Source: Nemopilema nomurai (lineage: Eukaryota > Cnidaria > Scyphozoa > Rhizostomeae > Rhizostomatidae). From it: a DNA stretch of 64,000 bases. Numbering within the stretch: the stretch's first letter is position 1; every line of letters begins with the position of its first letter. Below are positions 50,692 to 62,282 of the stretch, one piece after another. The stretch is from positions 2,142,001 through 2,206,000 of the forward strand of contig ML133471.1 in assembly GCA_003864495.1 (NCBI GenBank), in the 5' to 3' direction. A program made the position numbers and the translations under genes. The notes under the pieces were generated by a model. That model saw nothing but the letters and a program-made list of their open reading frames with translations, was not told the DNA's origin and ran no database searches.

Positions 50692-51291
50692 TGTCAAATC
50701 ATCCAAGGGTTGTGACCATCATGTCTTAGATTTTGATTATATTTTGCACAATCAAAGCTTCTAAAGAGGCTGCAAAAACTGCAAACTTTCAGTGTTATAT
50801 CTTGAATAGTTTGGAAATTGCAGCAATCCGAAGTTTATGCTGAACCATTAAATCCACAGAAAATTGGGTGTGGCATGCACTGACCTGTATCTCCTTAACA
50901 GTTAAAATTTAAAAACTAATGCAGATATCAGGCTAAAAATTAAAATATCAAATATCAAAAGTACAACTTGCAAATATCTGTGATGCTTATTTACTAGACA
51001 AATCAGGCTTTTTCCTAAAATGACGAAAAAATTGAGTTGTCTGCAAATTCCTTGAAATTTAAGGGTGTGGCAAAAGATACAAGCAAACCTTTAAGACTTA
51101 TTGAAACATAGTTTTCTCTTCATTTTGCACAATTTTCAACAATTGTATGTGAATGCACAAGGAGTAACAGGAGAAATAAAGCTGAAATTTTGCAGTTTTT
51201 AGAGTCTCTTTAGAAGCTTTGATTGTGCAAAACATAATCAAAATCCAAGACATGATGGTCACCAATTTTCTTTTCTCTTGATGATTTGACA
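50692..51291. repeat. About 100-bp inverted repeat with 395-bp spacer
   Basis: The left arm 50692-50791 and right arm 51187-51291 are inverted copies at about 85% by eye, sharing gaccatcatgtctt, attttgattat, gcacaatcaaagcttctaaa and gtcaaatcat. It stands immediately upstream of the decayed ISL2EU-like transposase and may be part of its terminus or an independent fold-back element. Confidence 0.7.
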
Positions 51292-51479
51292 CGAAATGAG
51301 CCAGAATGTTTGTCTTAGGCCTATTGAATTAAAGACTGCAATACCTTTATTACAGGAAGTAGATCTGTTCATCCAAAAGAAATAAACTGGATTGCAACAA
51401 TTTTTAAACACACAATGGACAGGGATCATATCAAAATGAAAGTTCATGGACCTTACTAAATAGCAGTCAGAGATTCTTG

Positions 51480-52140
51480 GTCTAAGAAATAAAGTGGACA
51501 AGTTGGACAAAGAATTAAGAGAGCGGAATGCAGAAATTTACAAGCAAAGAGAAGAAAACTCGAAGCTTAGGCCAGAGCATTTGGTTTCCACTTTGTTAAT
51601 AGATCAGAAGAGCTTATGAATTTCTTTACATTTGTGACCAATGTGCGAGTATTTTTATGGATAGTTAACGTTGTGAAGCATAATATTAACAAATGCTCAG
51701 CAAAATTATCTAAAGAAATGTTCTTATTGTTTTTCCTAAATACCAAACTTGGCCTTCTCAACAATGATATAGCCCTTAGATATGGCATCAAACCAACAAT
51801 GGTGTCAAAAATTTACAGGAAATAGCTACCAGGTATTGCATCATCATTGAAAGGTCTTCTTGTCTCACCAAGTAGAGCAGAAGTTAGACTCAGTATGCCA
51901 CAGGCTTTCAAAAAGCAGTACAGAGACCTATCTTTATGATTGATTGTAGTGAAGTGTTCATAGAGAGACCAAAAAACCTGACTGCAAGGGCACAGACATG
52001 GTCCAACTATGAGTAACACATTAAAGTATTTGATTGACTTCAGCCCTGCTTGGACAGTTACATTTCTGTCAGCTAGCTGGGGTGGCAGAGTATCTGACAA
52101 GCAGAGAACACTAGAGTCAGGATTCTTAAATAAAATTCAG
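51480..52140 (+). pseudogene. Decayed ISL2EU / PIF-Harbinger-like transposase (DDE_Tnp_4 type)
   Basis: A helix-turn-helix region reads LFFLNTKLGLLNNDIALRYG followed by IKPTMVSKIY (family pattern LMKLRLGLLNxDLAxRFxVSxSTVSRIF). After stops come MPQAFKKQYRDL, RDQKTLQGHRHGPTMSNT (family ERPxNLxARAQTWSNYKxHNT), LKYLIDFSPAWTVTFLSASW and GGRVSDKQRTLESGFL. Order and spacing fit ISL2EU-like transposases. Several frameshifts and stops, and the missing C-terminal third, show it is inactive. A coiled-coil-like charged stretch precedes it at about 51490-51590. Confidence 0.85.
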
Positions 52141-52175
52141 AATTCTACAAAATACTATAAGTAATTCATTGCAGC

Positions 52176-52861
52176 CATAGGCGCCAACTACGTGAGGGCT
52201 CGGGGGCTCGAGGCCCCCCTGGGAATGCTATGGGGGGGCTCAGCCCCCCTCTGGGAATTTCGTTTGAAATCCACCACTGGGCTGAAAATTCAGCGAAGAA
52301 CAGCTGAAGGAAGGTACATGTATATTCTAAGTCTCAAAAATGTGAAATTTATCTATTGTTAAAGAATAATTTGAATCAAATAAATCCCTTGTAAAAAATT
52401 AAGTCAAAACTTTCTGTCTCCTACGTCATTTATTATTATTTTAACTTGTCTAATGCGGAAATCGAACTTAATGGTCAAACTGATCAAAGGCAGGAAACCC
52501 TAACCAATAATTTACACAAAAAATGACATCCCTACTTTGGATGAAAACTCGAATTTAATAGCTCTCACTGAGCATTTGATGGTACCTGATTTTCAAGATG
52601 GACAATTTTTTTGTGAGACGGACAATAACAAAATGGACAGATGGACAATAACAAAACATGTTTAATCTATCGAAGAAGCACTAATCAAAGAAATAAACTG
52701 ATGACACTGTAGACCATGATGTTATGTCTGCTTTATTTAAATGTTTTATTTTGTTACTTTACATACTACGTATGTTGTATTACGTTATTAAAGCGACAGG
52801 GAATTTCTCTAATTTTGAGCCCCCCCCCCCCCCCTGGGAAAAGTAAAAGTCGGCGCCTATG
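52176..52861. mobile_element. hAT-like MITE with 8-bp target duplication
   Basis: The ends cataggcgccaact and agtcggcgcctatg are inverted (one mismatch), flanked by exact ATTGCAGC at 52168-52175 and 52862-52869. At 686 bp, with G/C-rich subterminal tracts (gggggctcgaggcccccc and a 15-base poly(C)), it has no transposase. It inserted 36 bp past the last recognisable ISL2EU codons. Confidence 0.93.
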
Positions 52862-53029
52862 ATTGCAGCCTTACATGCTATTATAGGAACGCGAGTTTTT
52901 GTTGTGCAGCGTTACCTATGAGGTTGAATTTCAGTGACGAACCTCCGTTGACGAGTTGTACTTCGATGTTGTTTTATTTAACGTGCTGAGAACACGGAGT
53001 CAGAGGAGCTTCAGGAGCTTTATGTTTTA

Positions 53030-53145
53030 GCGCAATCTTGGTTCTCCAAAGATGTTGTCCTATAGCCGAATCGCATTTAATTTGAGCATTGCATCTTTTA
53101 TAATTTCGATGCGGCTGCTCTCTTTCTGCAAGTTTTGGTCTTTAT
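53030..53145 (+). repeat. Dispersed repeat family E, copy 3 (longest)
   Basis: It contains both parts seen separately at 34183-34255 (ttctccaaagatgttgtcct) and 38876-38935 (tttcgatgcggctgctctct), so it defines their original order. Confidence 0.7.
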
Positions 53146-54344
53146 GCTCGTTGTCCTGAATTGAATGTTCTAAGTTTGTCATGAAAGCAATTAGTTTGCA
53201 CTACTACAACAGCGGGGATTAGGGTATGGCGATGTTATAGTCATGTTTGGAGATTTGAAGGAAATTTGAGCATAATAAGTTGACAATTATACCTTGCGTT
53301 TATTATCAGTGCAAACTGATGAACAAGGCTATGATAGTCTTCTACAACAGGAGTTTGGCAATATTGTGATAATTTCCCCACACTTGCTTGCAAATGGGTA
53401 CTGTGTAGCAGCCCACAGTCCACATATACTTCAGTTTCTGAAAGTAGCAAGCATATTCAAGTTGGTATCACAAAGTCAATGCACATAATAAATTTAAAAA
53501 ATGAATAGACATATGATATTTCACAGACTTCACTTTCTAAAAGCAGAACTTCAAAACAAGAAATTAATATACCAACTAAATGCAAAATTTAAGAAACACT
53601 GATAGACTTACAAGAGTCAAACCATTCTTTGGATCATCGTCCAAAGCTTCACGAGTATCTTTTGGGTGCATACCTGAATGTCCTTCATTAATATCACTGA
53701 TGTGATTTGCTACAAAGTTCCATTTTTCAAGCAATAAGTCACCATTTACATTCACTATTTACTATCCAGATAGCAATCAGTCTTTTTTCTAAAGTATCAG
53801 TCCGTTTTACATGACTTGTGGATTGGGAAAGGAAAACAATAAGTTAAGCATCTTGATGTCAATTTATAAGTTCATTGAATTAAAAGAGTTAATCAATTTA
53901 ATTATGTAGCAAGAGACTTCCTACTCTGCAAGGACAGCTGTAGTAAGAAACTTGTGACATGAAAATACTTTTTATGATACCGGTAAGATAGATACAAAGA
54001 GCAAAATCTATTTTCTACCCTCTTACATATATCAATGAAATGTGACAGGGGACAGGGGAATAGTTACTTATAAGCTTCTTCTTTCAGAAATGCTTGAGTT
54101 TTTACTGATCGTTTATTGGATGTTACAGTTTCTTGGGTGCTTATATCAGAACCTTGTTGAATGTCTTGATGCTCACAAGCTACTGTCACAACCTAGAAGT
54201 AGTTTCATTGCTGCTTCACAAGTTACAGGTGGTGTTACTTTCGAAGGTCCCGGTACAAGGCACTCCTTATCCAGTCCTCTCTTTCCTAAATGCGAAGATC
54301 TAAACAGATATATAGTCATGTTTAGTACTTTAGACGATGCGTCT
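53146..54344. other. No recognised feature
   Basis: Short frames only, including a 105-codon plus-strand frame at 54042-54359 without a recognised motif. Confidence 0.45.
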
Positions 54345-55080
54345 AAGCATTTACGGTAAACGTTTTCTGGACGAAAACATCAATTTTTCGATTACTTCAC
54401 ATTCTGATAGCCGAATTAATAAGGTACATAATGATACCATGTTTGAAGCTAGAAGAAGTTTTGAAAATGGAGAAAATCCCGTACAAACGAAGGTTTCCAT
54501 AATTTTCTTATCAAAGTTTCTAGCAGCGGTTTTCAAATTCCTCGACCTATTAAGCCGATTATCCTTATTCTGCTTCCTGTGGTTTGTATAAGAGTAGGGC
54601 ACATCTATGGGTTGTTGTGCTTATTTAAAGACGCTAATTGATATGAAAGCCTAAGCTACTTGACCCGGATTGCATTGTTGGTAACATGATCCCGATGTGT
54701 ATCTTGCCAGTGCGATCAGTAAAATCCCGTTTTCTCCGGACTCGAAATTCCTCTACATACAGATACGAAAAAGCTATTTTGTACCCAAGGAACCAATCGA
54801 ATGGCTCGAAAATTTGCACTCTTAGGATCTGCACTTCCTGTTAGTATAAGTCAGATTTTGTCACCTCAAACGCAAGGGTACAAAATAGCTTTTGAAGGTG
54901 GTACACTTTTTGAGCAATAAATTCGCATGGAAAATATCATTTAACATTATTTGCCAATAATGTTGATCTGGCTAGATACGCCATAATCGATCTATAGTTT
55001 ACTGAGATTCCTTGAACGGTTTGGCCTTTAGGAAGGAAAAACCAATTTTATTGTTGAAAACGTTTACCGTAACCGTAAAA
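54345..55080 (+). mobile_element. Family A element, copy 2
   Basis: It begins tttacggtaaacgttttctg and ends gaaaacgtttaccgtaaccg. Apart from an internal deletion of about 140 bp it is nearly identical to 6376-7253, implying fairly recent movement. Confidence 0.8.
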
Positions 55081-55094
55081 AATAATGTCACAGT

Positions 55095-55250
55095 CAACTA
55101 CAACCAATCATGCGCTCTTCTTATCACCCTCTATTGTTTTCGATCCTCAACTGGCTATTTATTGTGTCAGCTTTTGGTTCTTTTCCGACATTCACATACT
55201 CAGAAGAGTGTCGAAAAAGTACTTTGAGTATGCAAAAACTGGTTTCGCTT
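55095..55250 (-). repeat. Dispersed repeat family B, copy 6
   Basis: caatcatgcgctcttcttat, ttttcgatcctcaactggct, then cagaagagtgtcgaaaaagt and the agtatgcaaaaactggttt edge. It directly follows family A copy 2. Confidence 0.8.
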
Positions 55251-55614
55251 GTCTCTGACTTGACAGGACCTCCAGGGGTACAAAGAAATTCATAAAATTG
55301 CATAGAGGTCTAGCTAAATGCATAATTTAGAAAGCAGGTTGTCAAAGCTAACAGTGTTTTTGATAATAAAAAGAATCATTCAAGATAAATATGCAAGTTG
55401 AATTGAATTGGAAATGTTTGAAATGAAATGAAAACTCACCTCCGATTTAATGAAACAAAACTGACTTTTCAGATATTCCATTATAAAAAAATATTGTACA
55501 TGACCACACACAAAACAATTATTGATTTGTAGGCTTTTAAAGGGCCTTTTGTAAAAGCACATGGTGTGATGCAAAGAAAAACGAAGGAAAAAACGAAAAA
55601 GCTGAAATCTGCGT

Positions 55615-56098
55615 GTCAACAACATGCCTAGTGTTTGAGCCCGTTCGAATAAAACTGTAACTCATTTTGCTGAAAACTTTGCCGCCCCCCCCCCCTATTC
55701 CCTCTGTTAATCTGTCAATTATACTTACCCTTATATCTTGCAGAAACTCCCTGTGGCCTCTTCAAATAAAGTGCCAGAAAAGTATTCCACCTGGGGTACT
55801 GAAGACCCTTGGCTAAACTTACAATTACATGCCTTATAGTTGTTAAACCTAAGTCTAAAGGGGCGTCTTAGTGTTACCAATATACTGCACCCCACAACAT
55901 GGCCCACGCCCCCCCCACTTTTTTGCAAAGGAAATAATTCCAATATAGCCACCAAATGTAGCGGGCTCGAGCTACTTAATTCAAGTTCAATTTATTAGCC
56001 ATGCACAAACATTGCACTCTTACAAATACAAAACATTGCATGAGTCACAGTTAAACAAGTAGTTTATCTTATATTTCTTACCAGTAACTGTCATCACA
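55615..56098 (+). repeat. Dispersed repeat family D, copy 2
   Basis: Diverged counterpart of 40755-41055, longer by a poly(C) tract and an insert near 55830-55980. Confidence 0.6.
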
Positions 56099-57950
56099 GT
56101 CACTCATAACATTGCACACCTCACGACGAGCTTTACCACAACGAGAACATCCTTTATTATGCGTGCCCCTGTGTACCAGAGTGCTAAGCCCTAACCAAAA
56201 TGTCCTTAAGGTTTTTTCATCTTCTCAATGCAACTATAGGAGGTCCTCCGCCGTGCATGGATTGGATTTCCCTGCCGCTTTCCTCAATTCATTGAGTCCG
56301 TTTGTACTAAATATTTGCTAGATTTAATACAAGTGAGGGAGGCCTGTCTGAAAGCCATTTTCCGACCACCTTATGGTTCCGATTTCATGAACTCTGCGAA
56401 ACTCTTTTAGATTTGTTTCCGTTACATATTTAAAAGCACGTGATCTGTATATGAAGGGTTATGAATGATTCAATTTTGAAAATTGGAAAAGAGTTCAATG
56501 ATTACTATAATTCAATAATAATTATTAAATATTTGAAGTTTAGCTCTATAATTTCCTTTCAGATGGAGTTTGCATTTCGGGTTTCAGTGCTTTAACTTGA
56601 TTTTAGGTGACAAATGACTAGGGCTTTAGTTTTCGTGTATGATGCTATTTATAACCTCAACTTCAACATCTGCTGTCTGTGGTTTCTTGTGTATGCAGTT
56701 TATTGATCATATTGGTGCTAGAAGTTTTATAAATATCTATTCTTCCTGCTGACAAAGAGCCAGGTGGTCACGAAAAGCTATTTGTTATCGTTTTATGCAA
56801 AGTCAAGCAACGACGTTGTCAAGTTGTTGTGTTCCATAGTAGTTCATTTCAATTTTTTGGAAGTGTTGCAACTATGAACACAGTTCTTAGCTCTACCATC
56901 TATGCACATTCGAGAGACAAATCATTCCCAACAAATCTCGTACACCTTTTGTGAAAATCCTATTGTTTTATCAAAAAATCCATGGAAATCCTATTGTTTC
57001 CGTGGAAATCTCGTACGCTATTTGCAATTGCCCCTCGAACACATTCCTGACAAGTTTATGCCATTTGCCCCATCAGTTAATCTGAAATTTGCTCATCCAA
57101 GAAATCTTCTGAGAATGTAGTTTCTTCTGATATGTGCCAAACGCTGTCTTTGCCAGTCTTGCCTAATTATATTTTGCGAATAAAATTTTAGAAAACTGAT
57201 TTCATTTCGAGCCTTCTCATTTTGATGTTATCATTTTGACGAAGCTATTACTTCTTGTTCTATTTTCAGGATAGAAATGAAAGCATTCCATCTAAAGTGA
57301 AGGTATGCCACAATTTTTTAATGTTGGAACAATCTCTCATGACTTAAATGTGAAATCGTTAAATTTATGGCCTTTTTGTCCCCAAGGTGCTCAAATTGTT
57401 GTCGTTGTCACTAAATGGGGTATCAGTCTAGATCCAGATAAGAATGTTTTTGTATTAGTTGGTCCACTAACTGGTGCATTTTTACGATGAATTGTAGGTA
57501 GCAAGATGCCATTGTAGAATAAACTGGCACAAATAATTCAAATTTTTCATCCTCCTGTCATGTTTTCCTGATAATAAAGAAATTTAGCATTTCAGGCCAA
57601 ACCAGGAATAACTTTTTAGACGCAGCGACTGCACTCTTTGCCAAATAAAAAATAAAAAATCCAAGAGCAAAAATCCTCAATAAACCGTCAAAATTTTTGC
57701 ACAAATTTCGTCCCCCTCACGGTTTAATTATTTTGTTGATGAATTATTTATACTAGATATGAGTTTTCATCTTTAGATAATGGGTATTGATTTTTCCTAA
57801 GTGATTTTTACTGAAATAATAGTCTTTCAATAACCTGTTCTTACGCTTTCTTTCCTTGCACATTTTTAGAATAACCATACCATGAAATTAACTAAATTAT
57901 ATTTGTAAACACCGAAATCGTTGTTACAAAGTAAAAGGAAAAGTCCTTCC
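56099..57950. other. Mostly unassigned
   Basis: No gene recognised. A single exon-like piece occurs at 57270-57302 on plus (acceptor tctattttcag, donor AAG|GTATGC, 33 nt), but no neighbouring exons could be linked to it. Confidence 0.4.
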
Positions 57951-57954
57951 TTCT

Positions 57955-59560
57955 ATTTTTGATGCACCGAATAAATCGATTGCCTTTTGAAAGTCTATGG
58001 AGCCTTGACGTTCGATTGATAGGATTACCAGATCAGCCATCCTTTGCTCTTTCATTGTTGATTCTTGATCATGTTCAACTTTGAGAAGGCCCTCTATTCT
58101 GTTATATCTTGCCTGGCAAATCTAAAATTAAAAAAGTACGTCTTTAGAAATGTCTTTTGATCCTTTTTCACCATATTCCTTTAAGAAAATTTCTAACTTT
58201 TCTCGATTTTTCTTATCTGTTTTCCCAAGAATACTTTCCGGAGAAAGACACTGGAAAACTTTCAGAAGGTTTCAATAGTAGTCAAATCGATGTAACATCT
58301 CTTGCTTCATCACATCAATAGATCGGTAGAACAGGTTTGCTTCAAAAGTCGTTTTCGGTTTTTGGTCTCATCGCTGCATCCATCGTGTTGTCTTTTTCAC
58401 TTGACCATTCATTTATTTCTTTAAAGTTTCTTTAAATGCCTTCAAAACGTGTGGAAACATGTCGCTTAACTGACCAAACTGTTGTCAGGCTCACTTGTTT
58501 TTGAATTTCTGTAAAAGTCAAATGCTTCTTTAGGCAAAACGGTGCAATTCTGCGAGTGTTGTCAAAAATACTTTTTTTGACATTTAGTTGACAAACTTTG
58601 TCAAGGGCGAGGTTTAATGCATAACATGCACAGTGAGCACTTTCTGCTGGGGGGTTCACCTTTCCAACTCTTGCTTTCAAACCTTTGCAACTGCTTTGCA
58701 TATTGCCTGCGCCATCGGTCCCAAGTCCTCAAAGATTTTGTAGGTCTAAACCACTATCTTCGAACAGCTTACTCTCAATCAAGAGATTCCCCCGTGGTTG
58801 ATGTCACGTCTTTGAATGTGAAAAACTCTCAATAATATTCCCTCTGAGTGCCTACCTAAATATGAAACTTACTTGCTCTTTCTTGGAAAAATCTGCAGTT
58901 TCATCCACTAAAAGTGAAAATATTCTAGCCGACTGTACTTCCTTCATATTTTTATCCCTAGTAACTGTAGCCAAACAGTTGATAATTTCATTCTGTGAAG
59001 CAGGAATCAAATAGTTGCATATTTTTTATTGTCTCAGCTGATTTACCAATCATGTGTCATATTAAGACACCTGTATTTGTGGAATTGATATATTCGCTCT
59101 GCGCTTTGAATGCTAGGTTTTGGCGTGTCGAGAGTTCTATGAGCTCCATCAATGTCTCCAGTGATTTTCTGTTCTTTTCTACTTGGTCTTTCCTTTTGTT
59201 ACATGCAAGTTTGGCACTACTGGACAAACACATTTCAACTGTACTTTCAGATAAATATTGTGAGTACTTCATTGCTGCAAATAGATGAATTCCACTTCTT
59301 TTGTGGACTATAATCTTCTCAACAGCTTTCTTCCGCTTGGAAACTCCAGTTTTTGTCCAGTTACTTTCATCGTTTGGAGTGGTATCTGGAATAAAAAGAA
59401 ATTATCAAAAGGAAAAAATGGCTTTTTTTCTTCGGAAGTATATGAGCCATTCTCTTTTATTTCTTTTGGTTTTGCAACTGTCTTTAGTGGCATAATAATA
59501 CCAACTTTCACGAAATGTGCGCTCTCCTGGTTTTTCTCTTTCGGTTTTGATTTTTCAGTT
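57955..59560 (-). pseudogene. Decayed hAT-type transposase (DUF4371/ZMYM-like), second copy
   Basis: Read on minus, family motifs occur in order: NRKSLETLMELIELSTRQNL then AFKAQ (59.1 kb), LLVDETADFSKKEQ (58.9 kb, the region of the first catalytic Asp), GTDGAGNMQSSCKGLKARVG and SAHCACYALNLALDKVC (58.6 kb), and the C-terminal dimerisation piece MADLVILSIERQGSIDFQKA near 58.0 kb. Stops and frameshifts separate them. Spacing is close to that of an intact transposase, so this is a nearly full-length but dead copy. No terminal repeats were found. Confidence 0.87.
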
Positions 59561-59749
59561 CATAGCCAGATGGTTGGCATGGTCTGAGTCTGTGCACTTC
59601 AGCTCTTCATTACTGACAATGCTTCGCTTTCATTGCTTTGAGTATGTTCTTCATCTATCGTTCCTTCGTGGAATAAGAAAACATAGCCAAATTGCGATTG
59701 TGTCAGCTGTCGCGCAAACCAAACCAAACCAAGCAAGCTTTTGCAAGGG

Positions 59750-60597
59750 TTCGTAAGAGTACGCGTGCATTGTAACAGTTCGTAAGAGTACGCGTGCATT
59801 GTAACAGTTCGTAAGAGTACGCGTGCATTGTAACAGTTCGTAAGAGTACGCGTGCATTGTAACAGTTCGTAAAAGTACGCGTGCATTGTAACAGTTCGTA
59901 AAAGTACGCGTGCATTGTAACAGTTCGTAAGAGTACGCGTGCATTGTAACAGTTCGTAAGAGTACGCGTGCATTGTAACAGTTCGTAAGAGTACGCGTGC
60001 ATTGTAACAGTTCGTAAGAGTACGCGTGCATTGTAACAGTTCGTAAGAGTACGCGTGCATTGCAACAGTTCGTAAGAGTACGCGTGCATTGTAACAGTTC
60101 GTAAAAGTACGCGTGCATTGTAACAGTTCGTAAAAGTACGCGTGCATTGTAACAGTTCGTAAGAGTACGCGTCCATTGTAACAGTTCGTAAGAGTACGCG
60201 TGCATTGTAACAGTTCGTAAGAGTACGCGTGCATTGTAACAGTTCGTAAGAGTACGCGTGCATTGTAACAGTTCGTAAGAGTACGCGTGCATTGTAACAG
60301 TTCGTAAGAGTACGCGTGCATTGTAACAGTTCGTAAGAGTACGCGTGCATTGTAACAGTTCGTAAGAGTACGCGTGCATTGTAACAGTTCGTAAGAGTAC
60401 GCGTGCATTGTAACAGTTCGTAAGAGTACGCGTGCATTGTAACAGTTCGTAAAAGTACGCGTGCATTGTAACAGTTCGTAAAAGTACGCGTGCATTGTAA
60501 CAGTTCGTAAGAGTACGCGTGCATTGTAACAGTTCGTAAGAGTACGCGTGCATTGTAACAGTTCGTAAGAGTACGCGTGCATTGTAATAGTTCGTTT
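59750..60597 (-). repeat. 29-bp minisatellite, about 29 units
   Basis: Unit gtaacagttcgtaagagtac followed by gcgtgcatt. Paired gtaaaag variants occur at 59866/59895, 60098/60127 and 60446/60475, i.e. offsets of 8 and 12 units. Every unit has an ACGCGT core. All three minus-strand frames are open, giving apparent proteins up to 388 codons (TMHAYSYELLQCTRTLTN-type repeats) that I regard as non-genic. Confidence 0.97.
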
Positions 60598-61522
60598 GGA
60601 TATAACCTACATAGTCATTGGATATAACCCACACAAAAGTATCTATGTAACTGGATGATTCGGTTTTTATAAATATTGTGGAGACTTTGTTCATTATTAT
60701 CATTGTTTTTAGAGCGATCGCGTGCGTACGAGAAACAACGCGAGCGCTTGGCCACTGGCGTTGGCTATTTCCTACGGAAAGGCCCGGCCTGATTGTCATG
60801 CCAAGCTTGAGAGGCATTCAGCATTTTCTTATTGGTATTAGAAAAGTCAATTTTCAAAGCATAAATAAATGAAATTGGGCCCAAGAAACAAAGATCAAAC
60901 TACTCTTAAATCTTGTTGCATTTGCTCCTGTGTGGATGACTGTTCCATGCTTAATTGACTGCTTCATGCTCACTGTTCGTTGTAGATGATGGTTCAATTT
61001 TTGAAATACTTGTAGCTTGTGTGTCAAAGCATGGTCCTTTCTTCATTTGGCAACTAATATTTGAAAAAAATATAACTGTATTTGTTTCTTTATACAGTAG
61101 ACTCTGGTTGTAGTATTATATGTACAGTAGTCACACCAAATGCTGCTAGAAAAGTTATGCCTGTAAGTGGAGGGTGAATGTAACAGAGCTATAAACAATA
61201 ATTTTAAGTGACTTTAACCGGCAGTGTAACTTCGTGCCGTCAACTGTAAGGTTTTAAGTTGGGTCTACGTACCTCTGAACAGTTAGCAACAGCTCTGACA
61301 GGTTTGAACCTGATATGTTTTTGTTGACGTAACATGTTCTTGTAACACGTACACTTCACGGACGTTTTTGGTCTGTGACGCAGGCTATCATTATGCTTGT
61401 TGCGAAAACCTGAATAAAAAACTTTCCACATGCAACACATTCAACTTTCTGACGTTTTCTTGCTTTGAGCACATCCTAATTCATTAATTCACAATTGCGC
61501 GACTAGATTTGAGTGCCTACTC
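60598..61522. other. No recognised feature
   Basis: AT-rich sequence with a GC-richer patch at about 60715-60790. Short frames only. Confidence 0.45.
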
Positions 61523-61612
61523 CCTTCTGAGCCACTTCCCTGCAGAGCCTCCTCCCTGCAGAGCCTCCTCCCTGCAGAGCCTCCTCTCTTCTGTGCCTCC
61601 TCTCTGCTGAGC
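61523..61612 (-). repeat. 16-bp tandem repeat, about 5 units
   Basis: Unit gagcctcctccctgca, degenerating toward the right. Confidence 0.85.
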
Positions 61613-62282
61613 GTTCTGGCGATTCTTTGTGTAGAAAAGAAACAATAGAAGGGATTGTTTGTGATTGACCTGAATGTCATATCAAAAGATAAGAAGAAGC
61701 GTGTGCACAACGCGGCGACTTGGATTTGCCCGCGGGGCTGCCAGTTTTTGCCGTCGAAAAAACGAAGATTGTTTTAACAAAAGACTAGATATACTCAGAT
61801 TTGCCGACAAATTCTTCCCTGCGCTTGCTTGTTGTCAATGCAAACTGTTTTACACTCTCTAGCAACACGAGGAAAGAAGCAACACGATTGTGCCGCGCCA
61901 CCTAAGAAAGTCTATAATTTGCGAAATTTAAAAAATACAACTTTCTTCTAATTTATGTTTCGGGCCACTGAGTTGATTGTTTGGTCTTAGAGTACCAAAT
62001 AGCCAGAATTTATTGAAAATTGCTAAAGAATTTACATCAAGAATTGATTGTCATCAAGTGTAATTTCGGGGTTTGTTTATCACAGGAAAATTGTTTTTGC
62101 AAGGTTTAAAGCAATAGGAGGAGGATTTTCTGTAGCGAAGTTTTGACGAAATTCGGTATGTACGTGTCGTCGACATAGCGACTATTGACCGCAGGTTCTT
62201 CAGTTTGTTCAAAAGGTTTGTTTTCGTAAAAGCTGAAAAGTTGTAAGCAAGTGTCGATTCCCAAGAGCTACCGTATCCAGTG

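Noticed and set aside
59599..60817. 388-, 327- and 273-codon minus-strand frames
   Set aside because: They are overlapping translations of the 29-bp minisatellite. Three different frames being open at once argues against one encoded protein.
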